In this document: piece after piece, positions 49,872 through 60,677 of the stretch
Layout of the letters: each line of letters begins with the position of its first letter
Position numbering within the stretch: position 1 is the stretch's first letter
NCBI RefSeq assembly: GCF_001540865.1
Contig: NC_033623.1
Location: 1,637,501 to 1,701,500, forward strand
Reading direction: 5' to 3'
Length of the DNA stretch: 64,000 nt
From: Ananas comosus
Lineage: Eukaryota > Streptophyta > Magnoliopsida > Poales > Bromeliaceae
Position numbers and translations under genes: made by a program
Notes under the pieces: model-generated
What the model saw: the letters and a program-made list of their open reading frames with translations, nothing else
Told to the model about the DNA's origin: nothing
The model's database searches: none

Positions 49872-50403
49872 AATTCTCATTTAAATCTCATTAATTGTTT
49901 TTTTTTTATCCCAATTTCAAAATTTTTTTTTGGCTTCTTCATACCCAAATTCGCCTTTTTTTTGGTATAATCATTTTGTGAAACGTTTTATTGGTGTTTA
50001 TTAGATCAAGATCGAAACAATTTTGTTGGGTTCTGATCCTTTTCACGTTTCTTTGCGTCTGGGTTGAGAATTTCCTCAAATTTCTCCTTTTTTGGGGTTT
50101 TACTTTTTCATGATTCACACCCAAAGATTGGGCTTTTTTATTTTTTCTTTTTTTTTTCCCCATTTTTAATGTATTTTTTTTGATGTTTCTTAGATCAAAG
50201 ATCAAACCAGTTTCGTTGGTTTCTTATTTGGGTTGAGAATTTCCATCCAATTCCATGTATTTTTGCTTCCACAATCCCTAATTGTTGCATTTTCATGATT
50301 CGCATCCAAATTCGGTTCCGTTCTAGTTCGATTTTATCTTTCTTTTCCGCATTAGGGTTATAGAAAAATTTACACCATTGATACCATCCTCTTTGCGAAT
50401 TCC
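48569..50403. other. Intergenic region with low-complexity elements
   Basis: ARPC2 3' flank, then a GGTTCGGTTT/AAACCGAACC-type imperfect palindromic block (49070..49290) and a CCCGACCCG-type block (49360..49665), both resembling decayed non-autonomous elements. A (CT)n tract at 49830-49866 and a T-rich leader precede the next gene. Confidence 0.45.
49830..49866. repeat. (CT)18 microsatellite upstream of the CaaX gene
   Basis: Uninterrupted CT run about 540 bp before the ATG at 50404. Such tracts are frequent in plant promoter or leader regions. Confidence 0.9.
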
Positions 50404-52023
50404 ATGGATTCGCGGGGCGCGAAGCATAACTGTCGCAATGGGAGCAACAACAAGTGTAGTCCAATTGTGTTGGGCCCTGTTGTTGTTGGAGTGAACAGGA
50501 GAGAAGAGGAGGAGAGTGTGAGGAGGTCTCTTTTGCCGCCGCGGGGGGCGGAGAAGGGGGGGACGGCGCGCAAGTTTCGGAAGGGGGGGTCGCGGCGGAA
50601 GGTGCAGTGGAATGATAGGAAGGGGAAGAAACTCGTCGAAGTGTTAGAGTACCAGCCGAGGTTCAAATCGCGAACTCTTACTATAGTTTGAGTTGATTGT
50701 GTAGTTATTCCTCGATCTCATATCTGCAGTTTCAATCGGAACAATTTAGCATGCAAAGTTCGTTCTACATAACAGTTAGTCTGCCATTGAAAAATGCGAT
50801 GAGTTGATTCTGAATTTATTCATCAATTTCATATCTGCAGTTTCAATCGCAATAATTTTGTGTGCGAAGTTCGTTCTGCATAACAGTTAGTCTGCCATTG
50901 AAAAATACGTTGAGTTGATTGTGAATTTATTCATCAATTTCATATATGCAGTTTCAATCGTAACAAATTACACTGCGGAGTTCGTTCTGCATAATAGCTA
51001 GTCTGCCGGTTAGTCTGCCATTGAAAAATGCGATTAGTTGATTGTGAATTTATTCCTGAATTTCATATCTGCAGTTTCAATCGCAATAATTTTGTCTGCG
51101 AAGTTCGTTCTGCATAACAGTTAGTCTGCCGGTTAGTCTGCCATTGAAAAATGCAATGAGTTGCTCGTGAATTTATTCATCAATTTCATCTCTGCAGTTT
51201 CAATTGTAACAAATTAGACTGCGAAGTTCGTTCTGCATAATAGCTAGTCTGCCGGTTAGTTTGCCATCGAAGAATGCGATAAGTTGATTGTGAATTCATT
51301 CCTCATTTTCATGTCTGCAGTTTCAATTGTAATAATTTTGTCAGCAAAGTTCATTCTGCATAATAGTTAGTCTGCCGGTTAGTTGACTGTTGAAAAATGT
51401 GATGAGTTGATTGTGAATTTATTTCTCAATTTCGTATATGCAGTTTCAATCGTAACAGTTTAGTCTGCGAAGTTCGTTATGCATAACAGTTAGTTTACCA
51501 TTCGTGAGATGCGATCATATGTTTGCGCTATCATTAGACTTGTTAGAATCGACACTTCAAAGACGAAACTGACGTTGAGGCTAAAATCGAGGACACGATT
51601 GACGCAGGGATTGATATGGAGGGATTGAATCATTGAATTGAATCTCGAAGGACTAAATTGTTACAATGAAAATTCGAGGTTAAAAGCAAAATCGAGCCGA
51701 GTTTCCAAATATTATATCAATGCTACTGTTGTTTGTTGCATGAATAATATGTTGGTTGATTTGGTTCCATAGATTGGTGATTTAGTTTTTAATCTAGAGG
51801 ATCAAACTATGCTGGTTTCTGTTTCTGGATGTATAGATACTTCAATTGTTCCCATGAAATCATTTAAAGTCCGATTCAAATAATCAGCGCGATTCTTGAT
51901 TTCGTAGAATTAACATCTACATGATAGTATGTTTTCTGATCCTTTTCCTGCTTTTAACTTTACAGTGATTCGAGTGATTCAGATGACGATTATCTCGACT
52001 CGTGCATATGCTCCATGATGTAA
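50404..52023 (+). CDS. Small plant protein of unknown function with C-terminal CaaX-like motif
   Basis: Exon 1 (50404..50660) and exon 2 (51966..52023) join at phase 2 to 104 residues. The N-terminal half is basic and Gly/Arg-rich (ARKFRKGGSRRKVQWND). A conserved-looking core KGKKLVEVLEYQPSDSSDSD crosses the splice junction, followed by acidic DDDY and the end CICSMM. The terminal CSMM fits a CaaX prenylation box with Met at X (favouring farnesyl), and the cysteine two residues earlier could be palmitoylated. The SDSSDSDD run suits casein kinase 2. I recall plant proteins of this plan (W-N-D, EVLE-E-SDSSDS, CxCxIM) but no established function. The exon join is supported by phase, GT..AG borders and the sense of the resulting motif. 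Confidence 0.75.
50690..51515. repeat. Seven-copy tandem repeat in the intron of the CaaX gene, alternating A/B types
   Basis: Units start at 50690, 50801, 50912, 51035, 51158, 51281 and 51404 (lengths 111, 111, 123, 123, 123, 123, 112). The 12-bp difference is an extra CCGGTTAGTCTG. Each contains a TGCAGTTTCAAT core and GTTCGTTCTGCATAA-like block. Units 1, 3, 5 and 7 read AACAATTTA-like after the core while 2, 4 and 6 read AATAATTTTGT. Confidence 0.95.
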
Positions 52024-54248
52024 GATCACACTATATTTGTTCCTCTTACTATGAATGCAAGTAACTACTGAAACACACATCCTGTTTGGAGTTGCTGTAT
52101 GCGAAAATGCCCCAAGTTTTCTTCGTAGCAATCTTTTTAGTTATCATTATTAACATCTTATGAGCGAACAATTAGTGCTCGAGAGAGTTGATGAGGATGT
52201 TTGCAGAAATGTTCGCAGATCATTGAGAGTACAAGTGTTCAGCAGAGGAAAAAGGTGGTAAAAGAGAAATTCGAATTACGGCTGCTGTACAAATTCTATA
52301 TTTATTCTTTTCATGAAAAATATATTTCCGGATCTCAGGTTTTGCTGCACTTGCTATTGTTTTATCTCTAGTTGTTAGCAAGAGTTGGTATGAACATTTG
52401 TTTTAGTCGCATTATTTATCGAAATTTTTAGGTTAAGGTCCTCTATAAAACAGAAAAACTCGGTAGATTATAAACCCCTTTCCGAATTTATTTGGCACGG
52501 AGTAACATTTTTTGTAATGAACCATGCCAGTTGTGACTTGGCCCGACTTGACCTAACCCCTTCCAAATTTCATGCAACCCGAGCGTGATCCCGACATAGA
52601 AAAAGATCTTTGGAGCAATTATTCTGCAAAGAATATACTCTAAACAGTAAACAAATTCTATTGTGCCATGTGAGTTAGCCCAAAAAAACCCTACCTCATC
52701 TGTTGGTTAGTTTATGTTCGGCACATTAGGTTATAACTACCCTAAACCACTGGTCTAAAGTGCTTAAATCAATTATATATATAGCCCTTACATACTTTTC
52801 CTGTTTAGACGCATTACATATATCACCGAGCAACACTTCCGTTATTATTTTTAGTATACCAATCGCATATATATTTCTCACATTCTCTCATATTATCCGA
52901 TGTGGAGAAATGTGGGTGATAGTACTGCCGCCAGATCCTGATTGTTATTGATAGACAAATATACCAAAATTCATCTTTGTCAATCAATTTAAAATCGACC
53001 AAATTCTAAATATATATGAATATTTGCATATCACTTTTCTTGAGTATGTTCCATGTTTGGGATGTTGGATGTGCAGGAGATTCTGAGAGAAAGGTACACA
53101 CTATTCAATTTACTTGTTCTTGTTCATTTATATTCTCTTTAATGTGGATGCAGTGTAGTTAATAGTAATCAAGTGAATCCCATTCTAGTACAAAAAGAAA
53201 TTTTGTTCCGTAACTTAATGGAGTTAAAGCTACTCACCTACTCCTCATCATTTACTGTACTTTTGTCGCTACATATACAACTTGACTTTGTACCTACTGA
53301 GCCTTTTTATTACTACTATTTAGGGTTCTCTGTTCATGTCGGCTCGTCTTTGACTCGAAATCGGTTCGATTCGGGTTTCTTTGTTTAGTAAATGAGCTAA
53401 TCATAAACTAATTTTTTCATCTCGAGATATAAACAGGTTGATCCTTGTTCGCTCGTGTTTGACTCGATATAGGTTGGACATAAATTATTAATATAATATA
53501 TAATATAAATTTTTAGTTTAAATTGATATGTAGCAAATCTGTATATTATTTTTAAGTTGTTATTCATTGTTAGCTTTACTTTCAAATTTTAAGACTAATT
53601 AGTAATATTAAGATAGAAGCATCAATAATGATAAATTAATAATAATTTAATAGACCTTTGTTAATCGATAACTAATTATACAGTCGTTTTAATTGCATGT
53701 GTTAGATATATTGCTTTAAAGCTTTAAATTAAATGCAGATAAATTTATTATTTCAATTCTAATGCGTGAAAAGAGTAACAAAAATTTAAAAATAAGCTTA
53801 TCCTATCCTCAATCCTATTGCTCAATAATAAAAACTTGAAGTGAAAAAAATAGGTTTCTTTATATTTTGAAGTGTAATAAAATTATGTATAAGACACGCG
53901 ATCAAAACAAATGCGTAATTACTAATTTGTCCCAGTAATAATTTAAAATATTGCTCTAGGAATATTCTAGGAATGGGAGAATTACTATTCTCAGGTACCG
54001 AAAATAGTATTTGAGAACAGAAGGAAAAACAAGAACTTATTCCCACTCTGTTCCTCAACAAAATACTAATTTAAAATATTGCTCTTATATTCTAAGGATG
54101 TATTGGCAAATGCATAAAATGCACTTGATGTAATATGTGAAATTACCAAAATTTTTTACATTGAAAGTGCAAACATAATAAAACAATATTATGCAGGATT
54201 TGTAGCAGTACTCATACGAAGGTGGAGATAATTAACAATTTTTCCTAC
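52024..54248. other. Intergenic DNA
   Basis: 3' flank of the CaaX gene, then ordinary to AT-rich DNA. Near 53340-53470 there are GACTCGAAATCGGTTCGATT-type repetitive motifs. No gene recognised. Confidence 0.4.
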
Positions 54249-54410
54249 TGACCGTCCCTAGCGTAAGTGGCAAAAAACTTAGTGGTTGGTATCCGAGATC
54301 CCAAGTTCGAATCCTAGTTGATTCACATTTTCAGCTATGTTTATTTCTATACGAAATATTAAACGAAACGGGTAGCATGATACCTACCTCTCAAAAAAAA
54401 AAAAAAAAAA
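54249..54410 (+). mobile_element. tRNA-derived SINE (copy 6)
   Basis: Starts TGACCGTCCCTAGCGTAAGT. Box A-like AGCGTAAGTGGC, box B-like GTTCGAATCCTAG, ends CTACCTCTC and a 19-base A tail. One of the best preserved copies. Confidence 0.85.
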
Positions 54411-54879
54411 TCCTCCCTTTAAAGAGATTTGGTATAAGAAAAATTATTAGATAGACCAAGTCCACTATATAACATTCTTCTTACAAACTTAATCATAGAT
54501 GTATTAAGTAAAATTTTAAACTTTTAAATATTATTTATACTGATTAAAAATTTACTTGCTGAAAGTGAAATTTTTTAAAATTTACTACTATATTTAAATA
54601 TTATAAAATTATTGTACATGTCTCTGAAGGCTTAATCTGCACCAAGTGGAAAATTTATTTGCGTCGTGTAGGTCCACCATGGACCATTTTCTAAATTTCA
54701 GTTTTATAAAATTTACCAAAATTTTATTGATATATTATTTGTAACACTTATGAGAACGCTCATATTATAAAAAATTACACATTGAAAAAACGCAACATTT
54801 GAAAATTTCTCTATATTTATCAAATATTAGATTAGTAGTATATACCTTGATCATTGTTTACGCAAAATAATGTCGAAAA

Positions 54880-55030
54880 ATTATAAAATTTAGTTTTCAA
54901 ATATTACAATAGTGTAGATCAAGTCTAACGGAGTTTATCGTCGATTTGGAAGCTATATCATTGAAAATAATTTGAAAGTACGGAGGCTTCCGTGCTACCG
55001 ATAGTATACCAGCCTAGCTATCCTCTGTGC
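54880..55030. mobile_element. Family A palindromic element, right half
   Basis: AAAATAATGTCGAAAAATTA..GATCAAGTCTAACGG..GAAAGTACGGAGGCTTCCGTGC.. matches the arms at 12804 and 33540. The left half is missing or diverged. Confidence 0.55.
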
Positions 55031-55061
55031 TTTCGAAAGCACAAAAGACGTACTCTCTCTC

Positions 55062-55262
55062 TCTCTCTCTCATTATGGTGCTACCAAGTTTTTTATCTTT
55101 AGATCTATCTCTTCCGTCATTTTCATTCATTAAATCATACTATTCCATTAATCACTCACTCAACCTTAAAGAACCACTATCATTTTAATGGCACAACTCT
55201 TCGTCCAAAAACCCAAAACCTAATAGTACCAATGACTTTGTGCTATTAATAGTATAGTAGTC
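55062..55262. mobile_element. Family A element, short subtype
   Basis: ATGGTGCTACCAAGTTTTTT on the left and TACCAATGACTTTGTGCTATTAATAG on the right, flanked by (CT)n and (TA)n. Interior matches 55294..55524 in inverse orientation. Confidence 0.6.
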
Positions 55263-55266
55263 TAGT

Positions 55267-55293
<27 letters not shown>

Positions 55294-55297
<4 letters not shown>

Positions 55298-55524
55298 CTA
55301 GGCTACTATGCTATTGATAGCACCAAGTCATTGGTGCTACCAAGTTTTTGGCCATTGGATTAAGAGATGTGTGGTTAGGATGATGTGGGCCCCCTAGGAT
55401 TGAGTAGGTGGTTGGTTGAATAGTATGATCTAACGGGTGAAAATGATCAAAGGGGTGGATCTAACGGTGGAAAACTTGGTAGCACCAAGTGCTCCGTGCT
55501 ATTAATAGCATAGTAGCCGGACTC
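55294..55524. mobile_element. Family A element, short subtype, complete (best example)
   Basis: Starts AGAACTAGGCTACTATGCTA and ends TGCTATTAATAGCATAGTAGCC then GGACTCTA. Inverted TIGGTGCTACCAAG-type arms (TTGGTGCTACCAAG / CTTGGTAGCACCAAG) lie inside. (TA)n runs lie directly at both ends (55267-55293, 55525-55540). About 230 bp, no coding. Confidence 0.75.
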
Positions 55525-55562
<38 letters not shown>

Positions 55563-55563
<1 letters not shown>

Positions 55564-56049
55564 GCTCCTATGCTATATATTGTAGCGAGGCTCCCGTACT
55601 ATAGTCTCATTTTCAACTTTAAATCAATGATCTATATCGTTAAAACTAATTTAAAATATTTGAAGTTTTTAAAAATAAAATTTTATATTTTTTTGACATA
55701 GTTTATTTTATGACCAAATCATTTCAAAATTGTCAATTTTCAATTACTAGTATGGCGAGTTTGTAATTTAACGGTGTAGAAAATCTAAATTTATTCAAAT
55801 TTTGGCAGAAAATACTTTTAACTATTTAGGACAAGATCAACATCCTTAATCTTGAATTTAAAAGTTCTATTCTCAAATTTTAAAGATTGTTTAATTTCAA
55901 TTATTTATTTGACATGATTTACTTACTGAGTAAACGATGTCGAAAAAAATTAAAATTTTGTTCCTAAAAACTTTATATACCCTAAATCATATTTAACAGT
56001 ATGGATCGTTGATTTGAACATCTCCGGTACTATAGATAGTATAGTAGCC

Positions 56050-56053
<4 letters not shown>
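55563..56053. mobile_element. Family A element, long subtype, diverged
   Basis: GAGGCTCCTATGCTAT on the left, ATAGATAGTATAGTAGCCT on the right, with (GA)n and (TA)n flanks. Interior inverted arms (ATCGTTAAAACTAATTTAAA / TTTAACAGTATGGATCG) as in other long copies. Confidence 0.6.
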
Positions 56054-56104
<51 letters not shown>

Positions 56105-56105
56105 N

Positions 56106-56396
56106 ATTGATCTTTATCTAGGTAGTGAATAGAATTTTCTATCAAAAATTCAACCGATTCCAATTCTTTTACGCCGTTAAACTACCAAGTATTTCATATC
56201 GGCCGTTAAATATTGTCAATTTTGTGAGCTTTTGATCGTAAGCTAAAGGATGTCAAAAAATTATAAAATTTGATTTCTAGAAATTTTAAATGCTCTAGGT
56301 AATGTTTAACGGTATGGATCGTCGATTTGTAAGCTCTATCATCGAAAACAACTTATAAGTACGAGGGCGATCGTACTCATAAGAGTATAATAGCCG

Positions 56397-56398
<2 letters not shown>
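56106..56398. mobile_element. Family A element, long subtype, partial after an N
   Basis: Begins abruptly at ATTGATCTTTATC after the N at 56105 and ends AAGAGTATAATAGCCGGAC before (TA)n. The left arm is missing from the assembly. Confidence 0.55.
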
Positions 56399-56428
<30 letters not shown>

Positions 56429-56430
<2 letters not shown>

Positions 56431-56690
56431 CAGCTGTGGTGCTTTTAATAGTACCAAGCACTTGGTGTTATTAAGTTTCTTACCGTTAGATTTATCCTTT
56501 GACCATTTCTATCTGTTAAATCATACTATTCAACCAATCACACACTCAATCTTAGGAGACCACTATCATCCTAACTGCACACTCAATCTTAGGGGGCCAC
56601 TAGTATCCTAATTGCACATTTCTTCATTCAAGGGTCAAAAATCTAATAGTACCAATAACTTTGTACTATCAAAAGCATTTCAACATAATT
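56429..56690. mobile_element. Family A element, short subtype
   Basis: AGTCCAGCTGTGGTGCTTTT..CACTTGGTGTTATTAAG on the left and ACCAATAACTTTGTACTATC.. on the right, between a (TA)n run and the Z-type repeat at 56691. An internal 50-bp segment is repeated (GCACACTCAATCTTAGG). Confidence 0.6.
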
Positions 56691-56735
56691 ATATGTATAT
56701 GTGTGTGTGTGCGCGCGCGCGCGCGCGTGTGTGTA
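56691..56735. repeat. Alternating purine-pyrimidine tract (AT)(GT)(GC)(GT), Z-DNA-prone
   Basis: ATATGTATAT, (GT)n, then GCGCGCGCGCGCGCGCG (56711-56727), then (GT)n. CG dinucleotide runs are rare in plant DNA, so this tract stands out. Confidence 0.95.
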
Positions 56736-56783
56736 ATTGAGCTCTAGGTTAGGACAATAGTGGTCCTCCTAGAGTTTAAAGAC

Positions 56784-56937
56784 TTTTTTTTTTTTTGAAA
56801 GATAGATAACACGCTACCCGCTTCATTTAATTTATTTAGAAGTAAACTTAGCTGGAAATATGAATCAACTAGTATTCGAACTTGAGATCTCGGATACCAA
56901 CCACCAAGCCCTTTGCCACTTGCGCTAGGAATTGTCA
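56784..56937 (-). mobile_element. tRNA-derived SINE (copy 7)
   Basis: Minus-strand copy: T-run at 56784-56796 (poly(A) tail), box B complement TAGTATTCGAACTTGAG, box A complement CTTTGCCACTTGCGCTAGG. Confidence 0.8.
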
Positions 56938-58620
56938 GTGTAACGATGAAAAACTTACAAGTACCAAATTCTTAGTGTATATAGTTTGGAGTTGAGCTCT
57001 TGTGCTTTTAAAAGCACAGGAGCTTAAAAGCACAGGAGCTTAATGTACTTGTAATTTTTTAGCCATTGCATCGCCTAAAGATCCGTACAGTGCTAATAAA
57101 GGAGGCTTACTCAGGGGCTTAATCACATACCAATTTTCAAACACATAAGCAAAGATCCACACCTAATCTTACTCATGGCGTTCCGCGTAGTAGTATGAGA
57201 AATAGTGTGATACTCTAATAGTCCCACACTAGATGAGAAAAAAATTTTGTATGAAAATATAAGGGTTAAAGATTTAATATTAATAAGTAGGCTTAAATAT
57301 TTTGGGCAGTAATCCAATTAATTTTTAAGGTGATCATATTATACTTCTTTATATTAGTTAGACTATTAATTTCATGAATTATTGGCCAATTTAAAATTTC
57401 GAAATTATATAGTAATCTATACAGAGGTTTATGTATTTATAGATTCAGAAAGATGTGTCTATTACTGTCCATATGTTGGGTTCAGAAATAGATCGTTCTT
57501 ACTAATTTCTGAAACAAATATTTTGGTTAGAAAAAAAAAAAGCTTACATAAATCAATAACAAGCAATCATATTAGAAAGAATCAAGCGCGGGCTAAGAAC
57601 GTACTTACAAAATATGAAAATAAATTTGAAGGTCCATCTACATAAATGCGAAAATAATAAATTATGCTACCACTAGTAAAACTGATTTGGAATTACAATG
57701 CAGATCAGATAAGTGATGAAGGTAAGAGATTTTTAGTCTTGTAGAATCTTTACTTTGCTGCACAAATCAACCAGGATAAATGATGCTCCCGGTTCTCAAA
57801 TTATAAGGCATGTGACACTTTAATTCTCAAAATTTAATTTATAATAATTTTTAATTCGAATTTTTTATATTATTATAATTAAGTTTCACAATCTAATTTA
57901 ATTAGCTAAGTAGTGACGTTTCGCTAATATAGAAGTGAATTGGTAGTGTTATAATTAATGACGTAGTAATGATTAAAATGGCACATCACTTTCATATCAT
58001 CAAGACGTTGATATTAAATCAACTAAATTAGATTCCAGGCCTTAATTATAACATTCTAAAAAGTTTTCGCCATAAATTTGCTATAAATTGAAATTTAAGA
58101 AGTGTCTTATTACTCATAGTATGAGGACCAAAAATAAAATTTATCCAATCAAATAAAAAACAAAAGTAAAAGGCTCAAAAAGGTGGATGGCTTTTTTAAG
58201 GAAAATACTACTTGCATATCTATGAATAGTTAAACCTTACACTTCTCTCATTTTTAAATTTAGTGCTCCTATGAGAGTGTAACAGTAGGACCGTTTGATG
58301 GGACAATTAAGTCTAATAATAATAGTATTTAGTATACTCAAAAATAGGGTATACGTCTTACAATCTTTTCATCAAAAAAGTCTAAAACTATGGGAGTCGC
58401 ATGCTTGATGTGGTGTCTCCAACAATCACATTTGATCCGTGATGTTCATCAATCCAATCATTAGTTTTAAAATTTTTTTTTTATTATCTTTTTCCTAAAG
58501 AAGAGAGATATAATTGATTGAACATAAATGATGTGGTATAAATACTATACAGTAGACTTTCTCCTCTTCATTCAAAAGTCATCATTCCTTGTCAATCAAC
58601 TTGTTTTTAATTAAAATTTA
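56938..58620. other. AT-rich intergenic DNA
   Basis: A short repeat AAAGCACAGGAGCTT occurs twice near 57012-57040. The rest shows no gene. An imperfect inverted-repeat stretch (CATGTGACACTTTAATTCTC / AAATTTAAGAAGTGTCTTAT) spans about 57780..58140 and may be another decayed MITE. Confidence 0.35.
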
Positions 58621-59287
58621 GATTAAATTACATAAAATTTTTCTGTCAAAATTCGATTTTTCACTTTTTTCCATGTTATTTAAAAACCTACACTTTACCC
58701 CATTGTAAAATAAAAAATATTTACAGGGGGATATGGTATGTACTGTGATGATAAAATGACCATTTGCCCCTCGCCATTTTCGTCTTCTCCCTCAGATTCC
58801 TCAAGAGCAGCCTCGATTGGCCACGGTTCACGCCTCGATCGGTCGCGGTTTCTCCGCGGTTCACGCCTCATCTTTCTCCTGCATCCTCACCGCCCCTCGA
58901 TTTCGATGACAGTAGAGTAGAAATCGAGGTGGGGGTGGATGAAGAGGTGGGTAACGACAACGAGGGCGAAGGCGAGGCGGCGGAGGAGGGCGCAGGGGTG
59001 TTTGTGGGCGCGGACGGGGATGTGAGCGAGGGCAAGGCAGTGGAGGAGGGCGAGGCAGCGAGGCGGCGAGGCGGAGGAAGGCAGAGGAAGGCGAAGCAAC
59101 AGGAAAAAGGGCGGAGAGATATTTTGGGCATAAAAAAAATTTTATAACGGAACTTTAACGGATCACTAACAGTAGGGGGCGAACTGCATATTTTTTATTT
59201 TACAAGGGGGCAAAATATAGATTTTTAAATGACAGGAGAAAAAGTAAAAAATCATATTTTGACAGAAAAATTTTCTGTAATTTAGCC
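58621..59287. mobile_element. Mutator-type element with GC-rich core (second Pack-MULE-like candidate)
   Basis: Inverted arms of about 115 bp (GATTAAATTACATAAAATTT / GGCTAAATTACAGAAAATTT, then TTTCTGTCAAAAT..). Flanks TAAAATTTA (58612-58620) and TAAAATTAT (59288-59296) match at 7 of 9. The core at about 58760..59110 is GC-rich and open in several frames. Minus-strand CALLRRLAFALVVVTHLFIH is the most protein-like stretch. Whether the core was captured from a gene needs a homology search. Confidence 0.65.
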
Positions 59288-59324
59288 TAAAATTATTTAA
59301 ATTTTTATGAGCTCGGATATATTT

Positions 59325-59955
59325 AAATAGAGTTTTTCTACACGGAATGCATTAGATGTAATATGTTCTTTGAGATGACTGTGGCACAGCTGGTAACATG
59401 CCATGTGCCCCTAATACCAAAAATTTCTACACATAGAATTATAAAAAAATTATGTTGCATGCATAACATGTGTCAAAAATACCAAACATTCCTACACATA
59501 GGATTGTAGAAAATTTATGTTGCCAACATGCCATGTGCCGAAAATATCAAAAAGTTTTACACATTGGATTGTAGAAAATTTATTAGAGTCATTCTGTCGA
59601 ACTATATTATTTTATGAAATAATATTTAATATATTCTTAAATTGACTATATTTTGTTTTAACTAAAAATTATAATTTATAATTTTTAGAGTGTACAAATA
59701 AAATTTTTCTACGTGGAATGCATTAGATGTCATATATTCTTTGGGATGACTGAAGCGCGGTTGCCAACATGCAATGTGTCAAAAATACCAAAAATTTCTA
59801 CACATAGAATTGTAGAAAATTTATGTTGTCAACATGCCATGTGCCGAAAATACCAAAAATTTCTACATATTGGATTGTAGAAAATTTATGTTGCCAACAT
59901 ACTGTGCGCCGAAAATACCAAAAATTTCTACATATTGGATTGTAGAAAATTTATA
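59325..59955. repeat. Nested tandem repeat: about 370-bp unit x 2, each with three about 65-bp subunits
   Basis: The heads TTTCTACACGGAATGCATTA (59333) and TTTCTACGTGGAATGCATTA (59706) start two large units. Each contains three subunits of ACATGCCATGTGCC..AATACCAAAAATTTCTACA..GATTGTAGAAAATTTATG type. A single-subunit third copy lies at about 61365..61505, displaced by later insertions. Confidence 0.8.
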
Positions 59956-60021
59956 GAAGTCATGCTGCTGAACTATATTTTTCTAGAATATAACATTTAA
60001 TATATTCGTAAAATTTTTGAA

Positions 60022-60029
<8 letters not shown>

Positions 60030-60080
<51 letters not shown>
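60030..60080. repeat. (TA)25 tract
   Basis: Uninterrupted TA run of about 50 bp. Confidence 0.95.
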
Positions 60081-60082
<2 letters not shown>

Positions 60083-60300
60083 TTTCAAATATATTTCTCG
60101 TATATTTTTTCGTAAGTTAAAAATGATCTTGCTGTTAGTACCCGTTTAAGTCATTTCGGATTAAATTTCTATCAAAGTTAAAAAGAAGTCAAATATCTCT
60201 TTATTCCCTAACTTAAAGACAAATAAGAAAAAATTGGTGACTATAGATAGGTATATTTGAAAAGAAAAAATAGTAACCTTATAAAGATAACAGCTGTTCC
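60081..60300. mobile_element. Family D MITE fragment (copy 3)
   Basis: CAAATATATTTCTCGTATAT, ATTAAATTTCTATCAAAGTTAA, AACTTAAAGACAAATAAG, GGTATATTTGAAAAG and GATAACAG follow the same order as in 11586..12053. The right terminus is missing, cut by the next insertion. Confidence 0.55.
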
Positions 60301-60327
60301 AAGCAGTTCACTAGAATTTATTTTTGA

Positions 60328-60677
60328 AAAAACTTCAAATATCACCCTTATGGTTTTGGACCTTTTTTTTAGTACCATGCGGTTCAAAGTGTATCAATTT
60401 AGTATCCTGTGGTTTCATTTTTTTTTTTATTATCCCCTCCGCTAATTTTTTTTGTTTAATCAATAACAAAGTTAAAACTAAATGAAACTAAAGTGAATAT
60501 TCAATAAATCTAGGTGGGGTAACTGAAGTTTTTTATATATAATTTAACGAAATGTTAACGGAGGAGCCGACGAAACGAGAAAAATAAAATCACAAAGTAC
60601 TAAATTGATACACTTTAAACTACAGAATATTAAAGTGAGAAAATATAAAACTACAGAGATAGTATTTGAAGTTTATC
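60328..60677. mobile_element. Mutator-type MITE, family F copy 3
   Basis: Ends AAAAACTTCAAATATCACCC and, reversed, GATAAACTTCAAATACTATC. The perfect 9-bp duplication TATTTTTGA lies at 60319-60327 and 60678-60686. Confidence 0.85.

Noticed and set aside
50690..51515. Regularly spaced repeats that might suggest a CRISPR array
   Set aside because: Whole units repeat with no unique spacers, and this is plant nuclear DNA.
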